The position numbers and the translations under genes were made by a program. Below are positions 1-6,790 of a DNA stretch of 11,762 nt, in pieces. A model generated the notes under the pieces. The model was not told the origin of the DNA. It worked only from the letters and a program-made list of their open reading frames with translations, and did not search any database. The stretch is from Flavobacteria bacterium RIFCSPLOWO2_12_FULL_31_7 (GTDB lineage: Bacteria; Bacteroidota; Bacteroidia; Flavobacteriales; Flavobacteriaceae): the NCBI GenBank assembly GCA_001800945.1, contig MGWJ01000044.1:1-11762 (forward strand), given 5' to 3'. The first letter of the stretch is position 1; each line of letters starts with the position of its first letter.

Positions 1-1016
1 CTTTTAACGGAAACGTTTCTCAAGTTTTAGGAATCGGTTATAATTTATTAGGAAATCCTTATCCTTCACCTTTAAATGCGAGAACATTTTTAGCAGATAA
101 TTCCACTATTAATACGTTGTATTTTTGGACACATACCGTAGCTGCAGTTGCTGGGTTTTATCCAATTAATAATTATGCAGCTTTTACTACTTTAGGTGGA
201 GTAGCTGCTGCAGCTGGTGGAGAATTGCCTTCAGATTATATACAAGTTGGACAAGGTTTTTTTGTGAATACCGCTACCGGTGGATCGGCGAATTTTAACA
301 ACAATCAGCGGGCTTTTGGTTCGGCAAGTCCGCAGTTTTTTAGAACGAGTGTGACTCATGAAAAACATCGAATTTGGTTGAATTTAAATGATGCCAATTA
401 CAGTTACAATCAAATTTTATTAGGTTATACTGATGGAGCAACTAATGCGATTGATGCTTCAGATGGTTTGGTGTTAAACGATTCTCCTTCTCAGATATAT
501 AATTTCATTAACAATCAGAAATATGTTATTCAAGGCCGCAAATTGCCTTTTGTTGATTCAGATGTGGTTTCTTTAGGTTTGAAAATAAATCAAAGTGGTA
601 CCTATACCATTTCTTTTGAAAAATCGGATGGATTATTTGAAAGTCAAAATATATTTCTAAAAGATAATTATACGTTTACGATTCATGATATCAAACAAAG
701 TCCGTATAGTTTTACTTCTTCAACAGGTGATTTCACAGATAGATTTGAAATAGTTTACAAAAATGAATTATTATCAATGGAAGAGGAAAGTGCGGTTTTG
801 ATTTATTCTGATTCGAATGAAACGGTTTTAACTTCTTCAAATGAAAACATTAAAGGAATACTAGTTTGTGATGTTTTAGGAAGAAAATTATATGATTTTC
901 AAAACATCAATCTAAATACTTTTCGAACTACTAAATTAATGAATCAAAAACAAACCTTGTTGATAAAGGTAATTTTGACTTCTGGTAAAATTCTCTTTAA
1001 AAAATACATACCTTAA
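1..1016 (+). CDS. T9SS-secreted surface protein, C-terminal part (5' end outside window)
   Basis: The frame is open from base 3, the first full codon, to the TAA at 1014-1016, giving 337 residues. A TTG at 117 could be taken as a start, but the coding pattern continues upstream of it, so the gene begins outside the window. Near the left edge it encodes GYNLLGNPYPSPLN, and later VGQGFFVNT; both phrases recur in large extracellular Bacteroidota proteins. The last 70 or so residues (VLIYS..., VLGRKLYDF, ...ILFKKYIP) resemble the C-terminal signal of type IX secretion clients. They look most like the 'type C' signal known from the Flavobacterium chitinase ChiA, with a 'hydrophobic-D-V-x-G-R' strand and a KK-hydrophobic end. 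That domain targets a protein through the outer membrane for release or surface attachment. The N-terminal functional domain is not visible, so substrate or role cannot be given. Confidence 0.8.
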   Translation, partial: FNGNVSQVLGIGYNLLGNPYPSPLNARTFLADNSTINTLYFWTHTVAAVAGFYPINNYAAFTTLGGVAAAAGGELPSDYIQVGQGFFVNTATGGSANFNNNQRAFGSASPQFFRTSVTHEKHRIWLNLNDANYSYNQILLGYTDGATNAIDASDGLVLNDSPSQIYNFINNQKYVIQGRKLPFVDSDVVSLGLKINQSGTYTISFEKSDGLFESQNIFLKDNYTFTIHDIKQSPYSFTSSTGDFTDRFEIVYKNELLSMEEESAVLIYSDSNETVLTSSNENIKGILVCDVLGRKLYDFQNINLNTFRTTKLMNQKQTLLIKVILTSGKILFKKYIP

Positions 1017-1020
1017 TTTT

Positions 1021-1046
1021 AAACACCCAACTTCAATTGGGTGTTT
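1021..1046 (+). terminator. Rho-independent terminator after the T9SS protein gene
   Basis: A perfect 10-bp stem, AAACACCCAA pairing with TTGGGTGTTT, encloses the 6-nt loop CTTCAA and begins 4 nt after the stop codon. The 3' side continues TTTCTGTATCTT, so the T tract is interrupted and termination may be moderate. Confidence 0.75.
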
Positions 1047-1226
1047 CTGTATCTTAATGTTAAAACGCTGAAAAACAGAATATTGTGTGTTTTTCATCGG
1101 TTTTTATTAACTCTTCATCATTAAATATTGATTTTCAACTATTTTAGGTGCTTTGTGCCGTTAGATTACTACTTTTTTTACAAAATTTAATTAATTTCAT
1201 ACTATAAATGTTAAAAAACAAAGATT

Positions 1227-1838
1227 ATGGTAAAAAAATACAAATTAATAGCCCGCATTATTCTATTACTTATCGTACAATTTAATTATGCACAAGTTGG
1301 CATTGGAACTACTAATCCTCAAGCAACTTTACACGTACAAGGAAATGTTCGTGTTACAAATACTAATAATACAACTACTTCCACTCAATTACTCGGTAAT
1401 TGCGCGCAAGGTGATATTACTTCCATAAAAGTAGGAGATGGGTTGTTGTTAAAAGACAACGAGTTAACCGCTTCAGGTACAGGAACTCCAACAAAATATA
1501 AAATAGCAAATATTTCAATCGTTACATCGGCTCCAAATCAGAATTTTGACAATGTGAATTTAGATTTGAGTGGGGTAAATTCTGATATTGTTATTTTTAG
1601 AATGGGTCCACTACATAACTACACCATTTCAGGTATTTCTGGTGGAACTGATGGAAGACACCTTATCATTTATAACTCATCTGCGGTAAATCTTACCATC
1701 AATAGTATGAGTTCTTTAACACCTGCTAACAATATTGATACTTTGGGTTCATCAACGTCAACATCAGGTGTAGGAACAATTGAATTTGTATACGATGGAA
1801 CATTAAGCAAATGGATAGTAATTAATATTAGAAATTAA
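1227..1838 (+). CDS. Small secreted protein with VGIGTTNP motif, unknown function
   Basis: This 203-residue protein has a Sec signal peptide: KK near the N-terminus, a hydrophobic stretch at about residues 8-19, and probable cleavage after NYA at residue 22. The mature protein starts with QVGIGTTNPQATLHVQGNVRV. This phrase opens many predicted secreted or surface proteins of Bacteroidota and resembles the strand-rich entry of tail-fibre-like repeats. The remainder is rich in Thr, Ser, Asn and Gly and is probably beta-structured. It holds a single Cys at about residue 58. I see no type IX C-terminal signal, lipobox or catalytic motif. It follows another exported-protein gene on the same strand but is separated from it by a terminator and 210 bp. 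The ATG at 1227 is preceded by the A-rich sequence AAAAAACAAAGATT, usual for this phylum. Function is not assigned. Confidence 0.75.
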   Translation: MVKKYKLIARIILLLIVQFNYAQVGIGTTNPQATLHVQGNVRVTNTNNTTTSTQLLGNCAQGDITSIKVGDGLLLKDNELTASGTGTPTKYKIANISIVTSAPNQNFDNVNLDLSGVNSDIVIFRMGPLHNYTISGISGGTDGRHLIIYNSSAVNLTINSMSSLTPANNIDTLGSSTSTSGVGTIEFVYDGTLSKWIVINIRN

Positions 1839-1882
1839 AATGGAAATAGTCAAGAAGAAATATTTTATAGAACAAATTTTTT

Positions 1883-1918
1883 AAAAACCATTGCTTACAA
1901 TACGAGTGATGGTTTTTT
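1883..1918 (+). terminator. Rho-independent terminator after the VGIGTTNP protein gene
   Basis: AAAAACCAT at 1883-1891 pairs perfectly with ATGGTTTTT at 1909-1917. The stem can be extended inward through wobble pairs, and it is followed by a T-rich tail (TTCTTTTAT). It lies 44 bp after the stop codon at 1838 and separates that gene from ileS. Confidence 0.75.
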
Positions 1919-2016
1919 CTTTTATAAAACATTAATTTTTACTCCTATTTCTCGAAAAAAATCAAAAAAACAATTTCTTCCAGTTTTAAATCGATTTTTT
2001 GAGAAAAACCAACAAC

Positions 2017-2062
2017 TTTTGCCTTTTTACTTTTGCCTTTTTACTTATTATGATTACTTTCG
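2017..2062 (+). promoter_or_regulatory. Candidate ileS promoter region containing a 14-bp tandem duplication
   Basis: The 14-mer TTTTGCCTTTTTAC occurs twice head to tail, at 2017-2030 and 2031-2044. The junction creates TACTTTTG at 2028-2035, a perfect match to the Bacteroidota -7 consensus TAnnTTTG. It lacks a TTTG at the usual spacing upstream; the nearest, at 1998-2001, is 26 bp away. An alternative pair is TTTG at 2032-2035 with TACTTTCG at 2055-2062, spaced 19 bp but with one mismatch. A third is TTTG at 2018-2021 with TACTTATT at 2042-2049. Which one is used cannot be decided from sequence. Confidence 0.45.
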
Positions 2063-2087
2063 CAAATTGATTTTAGAAAGCGACAAA

Positions 2088-4400
2088 ATGAGCACAAAAT
2101 TTACTGAATACAAAGGACTTGACTTGCCAACAGTAGCATCAGAAGTTCTTGATTTTTGGAAAAAAAACAACATCTTTGAAAAAAGTGTAACCACTCGTGA
2201 AGGAAACCAACCGTATGTGTTTTTTGAAGGACCACCTTCGGCAAACGGATTACCTGGAATTCATCACGTGATGGCGCGTGCGATTAAAGATATTTTTTGT
2301 CGTTATAAAACTCAAAAAGGTTTCCAAGTTAAGCGTAAAGCGGGTTGGGATACACACGGTTTACCTGTAGAATTAGGTACCGAAAAAGAATTAGGCATCA
2401 CCAAAGAAGATATCGGAAAAACCATTTCAATTACTGAATACAACGAAGCGTGTAAAAGAACCGTTATGCGTTATACGGATGTATGGAATGACCTTACCGA
2501 AAAAATGGGATATTGGGTAGATATGGAAGATCCGTATGTGACTTATAAATCGAAATACATGGAATCGGTTTGGTGGTTGTTAAAACAAATTTACAACAAA
2601 GATTTATTATACAAAGGTTACACGATTCAGCCGTATTCGCCAAAAGCGGGAACTGGTTTATCTTCTCACGAAGTGAATCAACCAGGTTCGTATCGTGATG
2701 TTACGGATACTACAGTTGTGGCGCAATTTAAAACGATTAATGAAACGTTGCCGAGTTTCTTACAAGGTTTCGGAGACGTTCATGTTTTAGCTTGGACGAC
2801 CACACCTTGGACGTTGCCATCAAATACAGCTTTAACGGTTGGACCGAAAATCGATTATGTTTTAGTAGAAACATTTAATCAGTATACGTTCCGTCCGATA
2901 AAAGTAATTTTAGCGAAGAATTTAGTTGGAAAACAATTCGGAAAAGGATTTTTTGCTTCAACAGAAGCTTCTGATTTTGAAAATTTCAAAGAAGGTGATA
3001 AAAACATTCCATATCAAGTTTTAGCTGAAGCGAAAGGTGCCGATTTAGTTGGAATTCGTTACGAACAATTATTACCCTTAGCATTACCTTATCAAAACCC
3101 AGAAAATGCATTTAGAGTAATTTCTGGAGATTTCGTTACTACTGAAGATGGAACTGGAATTGTACACACCGCACCAACTTTTGGAGCAGATGATGCGAAA
3201 GTAGCTAAAGAAGCTACGCCAGAAGTGCCGCCAATGTTAGTTTTAGACGAAAACGGAAATCCTGTACCATTGGTGGATTTACAAGGAAGATTCATCCAAA
3301 ATTTAGGAGATTTTTCTGGAAAATATGTGAAGAATGAATATTACAACGATGGTGAAGCACCAGAACGTTCTGTTGATGTTGAAATCGCTATTCAATTAAA
3401 AGAAGAAAATAAAGCTTTCAAAGTTGAAAAATATGTGCACAGTTATCCACATTGTTGGAGAACGGATAAACCAATTTTATACTATCCTTTAGATTCTTGG
3501 TTCATTAAAGTAACTGAGGTTAAAGATAGAATGTTCGATTTAAACGAAACTATCAACTGGAAACCAAAAGCAACTGGTGAAGGTCGTTTCGGAAATTGGT
3601 TGAAAAACGCTAACGATTGGAATTTGTCTCGTTCAAGATATTGGGGAATTCCATTACCAATTTGGAGAAATGAAGATGGAACGGAAGAAGTTTTAATCGG
3701 TTCAGTAGAAGAATTATATAACGAAATTGAAAAAGCAATCGCCGCTGGTTTCATGACGGAAAATCCATACAAAGGATTCGAAATCGGAAACATGGACGAG
3801 GCGAATTACGATTTAGTTGATTTACATAAAAACATCGTTGATAACATCGTTTTAGTTTCTGCTTCGGGCAAACCAATGAACCGTGAAAGCGATTTAATTG
3901 ATGTTTGGTTCGATTCAGGTTCGATGCCTTACGCGCAATGGCATTATCCTTTCGAAAACAAAGAAAAAGTGGATAATAACCAGGATTTCCCTGCCGATTT
4001 TATTGCAGAAGGAGTTGATCAAACTCGTGGTTGGTTTTATACTTTACATGCTATTTCGACTTTAGTTTTCGATAGAGTAGCTTATAAAAATGTAGTTTCA
4101 AACGGATTAGTGTTAGACAAAAACGGACAAAAAATGTCAAAACGTCTTGGAAATGCAGTTGATCCATTTGAGACATTGACGGAATTTGGTCCAGATGCGA
4201 CACGTTGGTACATGATTTCAAACGCCAATCCGTGGGATAACTTAAAATTCGATTCAGAAGGAATTGCTGAGGTTAGAAGAAAATTCTTCGGAACCTTATA
4301 CAATACGTATTCTTTCTTTAGTTTATATGCTAATATTGATGGATTTACTTATGCGGAAGCTGAGGTTCCATTAGCAGAAAGACCAGAAATTGACCGTTAG
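2088..4400 (+). CDS. ileS: IleRS N-terminal portion: catalytic and editing domains, ends at premature TAG
   Basis: If the TAG at 4398-4400 terminates translation, the product is 770 residues. It holds the complete Rossmann catalytic core, the CP1 editing insertion and the KMSKR loop, but none of the anticodon-binding helical domain. The last residues are RPEIDR. Such a product might still activate isoleucine but would lack the part that recognises the tRNA-Ile anticodon, so it is not expected to support translation alone. Confidence 0.75.
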   Translation: MSTKFTEYKGLDLPTVASEVLDFWKKNNIFEKSVTTREGNQPYVFFEGPPSANGLPGIHHVMARAIKDIFCRYKTQKGFQVKRKAGWDTHGLPVELGTEKELGITKEDIGKTISITEYNEACKRTVMRYTDVWNDLTEKMGYWVDMEDPYVTYKSKYMESVWWLLKQIYNKDLLYKGYTIQPYSPKAGTGLSSHEVNQPGSYRDVTDTTVVAQFKTINETLPSFLQGFGDVHVLAWTTTPWTLPSNTALTVGPKIDYVLVETFNQYTFRPIKVILAKNLVGKQFGKGFFASTEASDFENFKEGDKNIPYQVLAEAKGADLVGIRYEQLLPLALPYQNPENAFRVISGDFVTTEDGTGIVHTAPTFGADDAKVAKEATPEVPPMLVLDENGNPVPLVDLQGRFIQNLGDFSGKYVKNEYYNDGEAPERSVDVEIAIQLKEENKAFKVEKYVHSYPHCWRTDKPILYYPLDSWFIKVTEVKDRMFDLNETINWKPKATGEGRFGNWLKNANDWNLSRSRYWGIPLPIWRNEDGTEEVLIGSVEELYNEIEKAIAAGFMTENPYKGFEIGNMDEANYDLVDLHKNIVDNIVLVSASGKPMNRESDLIDVWFDSGSMPYAQWHYPFENKEKVDNNQDFPADFIAEGVDQTRGWFYTLHAISTLVFDRVAYKNVVSNGLVLDKNGQKMSKRLGNAVDPFETLTEFGPDATRWYMISNANPWDNLKFDSEGIAEVRRKFFGTLYNTYSFFSLYANIDGFTYAEAEVPLAERPEIDR

Positions 4401-5489
4401 ATTTTATCAGAATTACATACTTTAATTCAACAAGTGGATGAAGCCTATGCGGATTACGAACCTACTCGTGCAACAAGGATGATTTCCGACTTCGTACAAG
4501 AGAATTTAAGTAACTGGTATGTGCGTTTGTGTCGTCGTAGATTCTGGAAAGGTGACTACGCGCAAGACAAAATTGCAGCGTATCAGACGCTTTATACGTG
4601 TTTAGTTACGGTGGCTAAATTATCGGCACCTGTTGCGCCGTTCTTTATGGATAAGCTGTATAAAGACCTGAATGCCACAACTAATAAGGAAAGTTTTGAA
4701 AGTATTCACTTGGCGAACTTCCCAGTTTCGGTTGAAAACTTTGTTGATAAATCACTAGAAAGTAGAATGCAGAAAGCGCAAACGATTTCTTCATTGGTTT
4801 TATCACTACGTAAAAAGGAAATGATTAAAGTACGTCAACCGTTGCAAAGAGTAATGATTCCGGTACTTGATGAGGTTTTCAAATCTGAAATTTTAGCGAT
4901 TGAAGACCTAATTAAAGCGGAAGTTAACGTTAAAGAAATAGAACTATTAGAAGACGCTTCTGGTGTTTTAGTAAAGCAAATTAAGCCAAATTTTAAAGCA
5001 TTAGGACCACGCTTTGGTAAGGATATGGGATTGATTGCCAAAGAGATACAGGCTTTTTCTCAAGATCAAATAAATGAATTAGATAAAGTTGGTGAAATAA
5101 CAATTGTTAGTTCAGAAAAAAGTATTACTTTAACAATCGAAGATGTAGAGATTTCGTCTCAAGATATCCCAGGTTGGTTAGTCGCCAATTCGAATGGAAT
5201 TACAGTTGCATTAGACATTACAATTTCTGATGAATTACGTAAAGAAGGGATAGCTAGAGAGTTAGTCAACAGAATTCAAAATATTCGTAAAGATTCTGGT
5301 TTAGAAGTTACAGATAAAATTACCGTTCAAATTCAAAATAATGAAACGATTGAACAAGCCGTAAACGCAAATTTATCGTATATCAAATCAGAAACACTTA
5401 CAAATGAACTAGTTTTTGTATCAGAAATTAATAATGGTACAGAAATTGAGTTTGATGAGCTAAAAACAATAATCTTAATTTCAAAATAG
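4401..5489 (+). CDS. ileS: IleRS C-terminal portion: anticodon-binding and C-terminal domains
   Basis: The reading frame after the TAG starts ILSELHTLIQQVDEAYADYEPTRATR and runs 362 codons. It includes the helical anticodon-binding segment (for example ENLSNWYVRLCRRRFW, typical of class Ia synthetases for Ile, Leu and Val) and a C-terminal region with ELRKEGIARELVNRIQNIRK and EVTDKITV. The latter pattern is seen in the C-terminal domain of long, eukaryote-like IleRS. The first possible internal start is the GTG at 4434-4436. It has no visible ribosome-binding feature, so independent translation is doubtful. No additional stop or frameshift is present. Confidence 0.7.
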   Translation: MLSELHTLIQQVDEAYADYEPTRATRMISDFVQENLSNWYVRLCRRRFWKGDYAQDKIAAYQTLYTCLVTVAKLSAPVAPFFMDKLYKDLNATTNKESFESIHLANFPVSVENFVDKSLESRMQKAQTISSLVLSLRKKEMIKVRQPLQRVMIPVLDEVFKSEILAIEDLIKAEVNVKEIELLEDASGVLVKQIKPNFKALGPRFGKDMGLIAKEIQAFSQDQINELDKVGEITIVSSEKSITLTIEDVEISSQDIPGWLVANSNGITVALDITISDELRKEGIARELVNRIQNIRKDSGLEVTDKITVQIQNNETIEQAVNANLSYIKSETLTNELVFVSEINNGTEIEFDELKTIILISK

Positions 5490-5541
5490 GAAAATCAATT
5501 GCATTATACCTAAATTGAAAATAACTAAAAAAAAAGGAATT

Positions 5542-5922
5542 ATGGTAGATGAAAAAATAAGATTCTCAGATGCAGAATTAGCTGAATTCAAAGAATTAAT
5601 CAATTCAAAATTAGAAAAAGCTAAGAACGATTTAGATTTAATTAAGAGTGCTTATTTAAACGATTCCAACAATGGAACTGACGATACTTCACCAACTTTC
5701 AAAGCTTTTGAAGAAGGAAGTGAAACGATGAGTAAAGAAGCAAATTCGCAATTAGCTATTCGTCAAGAAAAATTTATTCGTGATTTAAAAAACGCTTTAA
5801 TTCGTATCGAAAACAAAACATACGGTTTGTGTAAAGTAACAGGAAAATTAATCAATAAAGAAAGATTAAAAATTGTTCCTCACGCTACTATGAGCATTGA
5901 AGCCAAAAATTTACAGCGTTAA
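5542..5922 (+). CDS. TraR/DksA-family protein, Bacteroidota type with degenerate zinc finger
   Basis: This is a 126-residue protein. I choose ATG 5542 (MVDEKIRFSDAEL), preceded by A9-GGAATT; a TTG at 5515 would add nine unlikely residues. Residues from about 8 to 95 are strongly helical and charged, consistent with the DksA coiled coil that enters the RNA polymerase secondary channel. The C-terminal part, YGLCKVTGKLINKERLKIVPHATMSIEAK, matches the TraR/DksA C4 finger region in shape. It keeps only the first of the four zinc Cys; the others are replaced, which I recall as usual for this group in Bacteroidota. The coiled-coil tip Asp-Ala pair of E. coli DksA is not obvious. It lies 52 bp after ileS and may be co-transcribed with it; a terminator follows. 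Its role as a transcription or ppGpp-linked regulator is inferred from the family. Confidence 0.8.
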   Translation: MVDEKIRFSDAELAEFKELINSKLEKAKNDLDLIKSAYLNDSNNGTDDTSPTFKAFEEGSETMSKEANSQLAIRQEKFIRDLKNALIRIENKTYGLCKVTGKLINKERLKIVPHATMSIEAKNLQR

Positions 5923-5941
5923 AAAACGTTAATAAATTTAT

Positions 5942-5967
5942 AAACGCTCCTTTTGGGGCGTTTTTTA
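5942..5967 (+). terminator. Rho-independent terminator after the DksA-like gene
   Basis: AAACGCTCC at 5942-5950 pairs with GGGGCGTTT at 5955-5963, including one T-G wobble, around a TTTT loop. Six consecutive T at 5961-5966 follow the GC part of the stem. It lies 20 bp after the stop codon. Confidence 0.85.
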
Positions 5968-5981
5968 TTACTTTAAATTGC

Positions 5982-5989
5982 TATTTTTG
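5982..5989 (+). promoter_or_regulatory. Candidate -7 promoter box for lspA
   Basis: TATTTTTG is an exact match to the Bacteroidota -7 consensus TAnnTTTG. It sits 14 bp before the lspA start codon and just after the preceding terminator. No TTTG is present at the usual distance upstream; one at 5952-5955 is 26 bp away, inside the terminator. Confidence 0.45.
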
Positions 5990-6003
5990 TAAAAAATTAA
6001 AAA

Positions 6004-6618
6004 ATGAACATTAAAAAAGCTTACATCTTTGTATTTATTATACTTCTAATTGATCAAATTTCTAAAGTCTATGTCAAAACAAACTTCATTTTAAATGAAC
6101 ACATTGATGTGTTTGGTAAAGAAGAAAATGCATGGTTTAAAATTTTATTTGTAGAAAACGAAGGTATGGCTTGGGGTGCACAAATTCCAGGTGATTATGG
6201 TAAATTATTTTTAACGATTTTCAGAATTTTTGCAGTTGGAGGAATTTCTTGGTGGTTGTATGATTCAATTAGAAAAGGCTTATCAAATTACTTAATTATC
6301 GCTATTACATTAATTTTAGCAGGAGCCATTGGTAATATTATTGATTCTGTTTTTTATGGTGTGCTTTTTAATGATAGTAACAGTCAAGTTGCAACCATTT
6401 TCTCCAACGAACCTTACGGAACTTGGTTTCATGGTGAAGTAGTAGATATGTTTTATTTTCCAATCATTAAAGATGCCCTAATGCCAGAATGGGTGCCTTT
6501 TATTGGCGGAAAACCCTTTACTTTTTTCAATGCGATTTTCAACGTAGCGGATATAGCGATTTCAACTGGATTTGGTATTTTAATCGTGTTTAATAAAAGA
6601 TGTTTTAAAGAAGCATAA
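6004..6618 (+). CDS. lspA: Lipoprotein signal peptidase II
   Basis: This 204-residue inner-membrane aspartic peptidase cleaves the signal peptide from diacylglyceryl-modified prolipoproteins. It has four hydrophobic segments, at about residues 6-20, 69-86, 96-122 and 174-196. Conserved motifs are DQISK (17-21), ENEGMAWG (51-58), GNIIDS with catalytic Asp114, and FNVAD with catalytic Asp183. At 204 residues it is longer than the 160-170 of E. coli-type LspA. The extra length is a loop of about 50 residues between the two catalytic Asp motifs, with GEVVDMFYFP and MPEWVPFIGG, a form I recall from Bacteroidota. ATG 6004 is preceded by an A-rich leader and a -7 box. The order ileS - DksA-like - lspA is common in flavobacteria. 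Likely clients include the lipoprotein encoded at 8100. Confidence 0.95.
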   Translation: MNIKKAYIFVFIILLIDQISKVYVKTNFILNEHIDVFGKEENAWFKILFVENEGMAWGAQIPGDYGKLFLTIFRIFAVGGISWWLYDSIRKGLSNYLIIAITLILAGAIGNIIDSVFYGVLFNDSNSQVATIFSNEPYGTWFHGEVVDMFYFPIIKDALMPEWVPFIGGKPFTFFNAIFNVADIAISTGFGILIVFNKRCFKEA

Positions 6619-6634
6619 CATTTATAATATTAAT

Positions 6635-6670
6635 AAAACCAGTTAAATTTAAGTATTTAACTGGTTTTTT
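6635..6670 (+). terminator. Strong Rho-independent terminator after lspA
   Basis: A perfect 14-bp stem, AAAACCAGTTAAAT at 6635-6648 with ATTTAACTGGTTTT at 6655-6668, encloses the loop TTAAGT. Six T end at 6670, followed by G and five more T. The A-rich 5' arm would also allow function on the other strand. Confidence 0.9.
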
Positions 6671-6765
6671 GTTTTTGTACGCTTCGTTTGTTTAAGTAAA
6701 TTCAATAATTGCATTTTTAACTAGATTTTAATCTTTATTTATTCCTATTTTAAATTATCATATCG

Positions 6766-6773
6766 TAAATTTG
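6766..6773 (+). promoter_or_regulatory. Candidate -7 promoter box for sufS
   Basis: TAAATTTG matches TAnnTTTG exactly and ends 17 bp before the sufS ATG. Together with the lspA terminator upstream, it suggests that the suf group starts its own transcript here. No clear TTTG element is found 17-23 bp upstream; only TTTA at 6738-6741 is nearby. Confidence 0.45.
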
Positions 6774-6790
6774 CCACAAATAGTTATGAT

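Larger units (their letters stand above)
2088..5489 (+). pseudogene. ileS: Isoleucyl-tRNA synthetase (IleRS) interrupted by one in-frame TAG
   Basis: IleRS charges tRNA-Ile with isoleucine in the cytosol and edits away valine. I place the start at ATG 2088 (MSTKFTEYKGLDLP), after an A-rich leader; the frame runs further upstream only through non-coding-looking sequence. Motifs in order: PPSANGLPGIHH (residues 49-60, the HIGH box read here as GIHH), WDTHGLPVE from 87, the editing domain with WTTTPWTLPSNT from 236 and DGTGIVHTAP from 354, SRSRYWGIP from 514, and KMSKR at 682-686. Codon 771 is TAG (4398-4400) where PEIDR-W-ILSEL is expected, so a single G to A change of TGG explains it. Beyond it the same frame continues without other damage through the anticodon-binding and C-terminal domains to a TAG at 5487-5489. 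The total of about 1133 residues is normal for the long eukaryote-like IleRS type found in Bacteroidota. It may be a true lesion, a sequencing or assembly error, or a read-through codon. Confidence 0.9.

Noticed and set aside
1140..1177. Promoter boxes TATTTTAG and TACTTTTT before the VGIGTTNP gene
   Set aside because: Each has a mismatch to TAnnTTTG and the nearest TTTG or TTG is only 9-14 bp upstream, too short a spacing to support a call.
1919..2016. Possible T-box or other riboswitch in the ileS leader
   Set aside because: No specifier stem, T-box sequence or terminator-antiterminator pair is visible, and T-boxes are not expected in this phylum.
2019..2087. Upstream extension of ileS from TTG 2019
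   Set aside because: The 23 extra residues are encoded by the tandem duplication and promoter-like boxes and have no IleRS similarity; ATG 2088 begins the conserved MSTKFTEYKGLDLP.
3092..3793. Minus-strand ORFs inside ileS
   Set aside because: They are antisense to strongly conserved synthetase sequence and have no recognisable domain; the same holds for those at 4082-4303 and 4835-5041.
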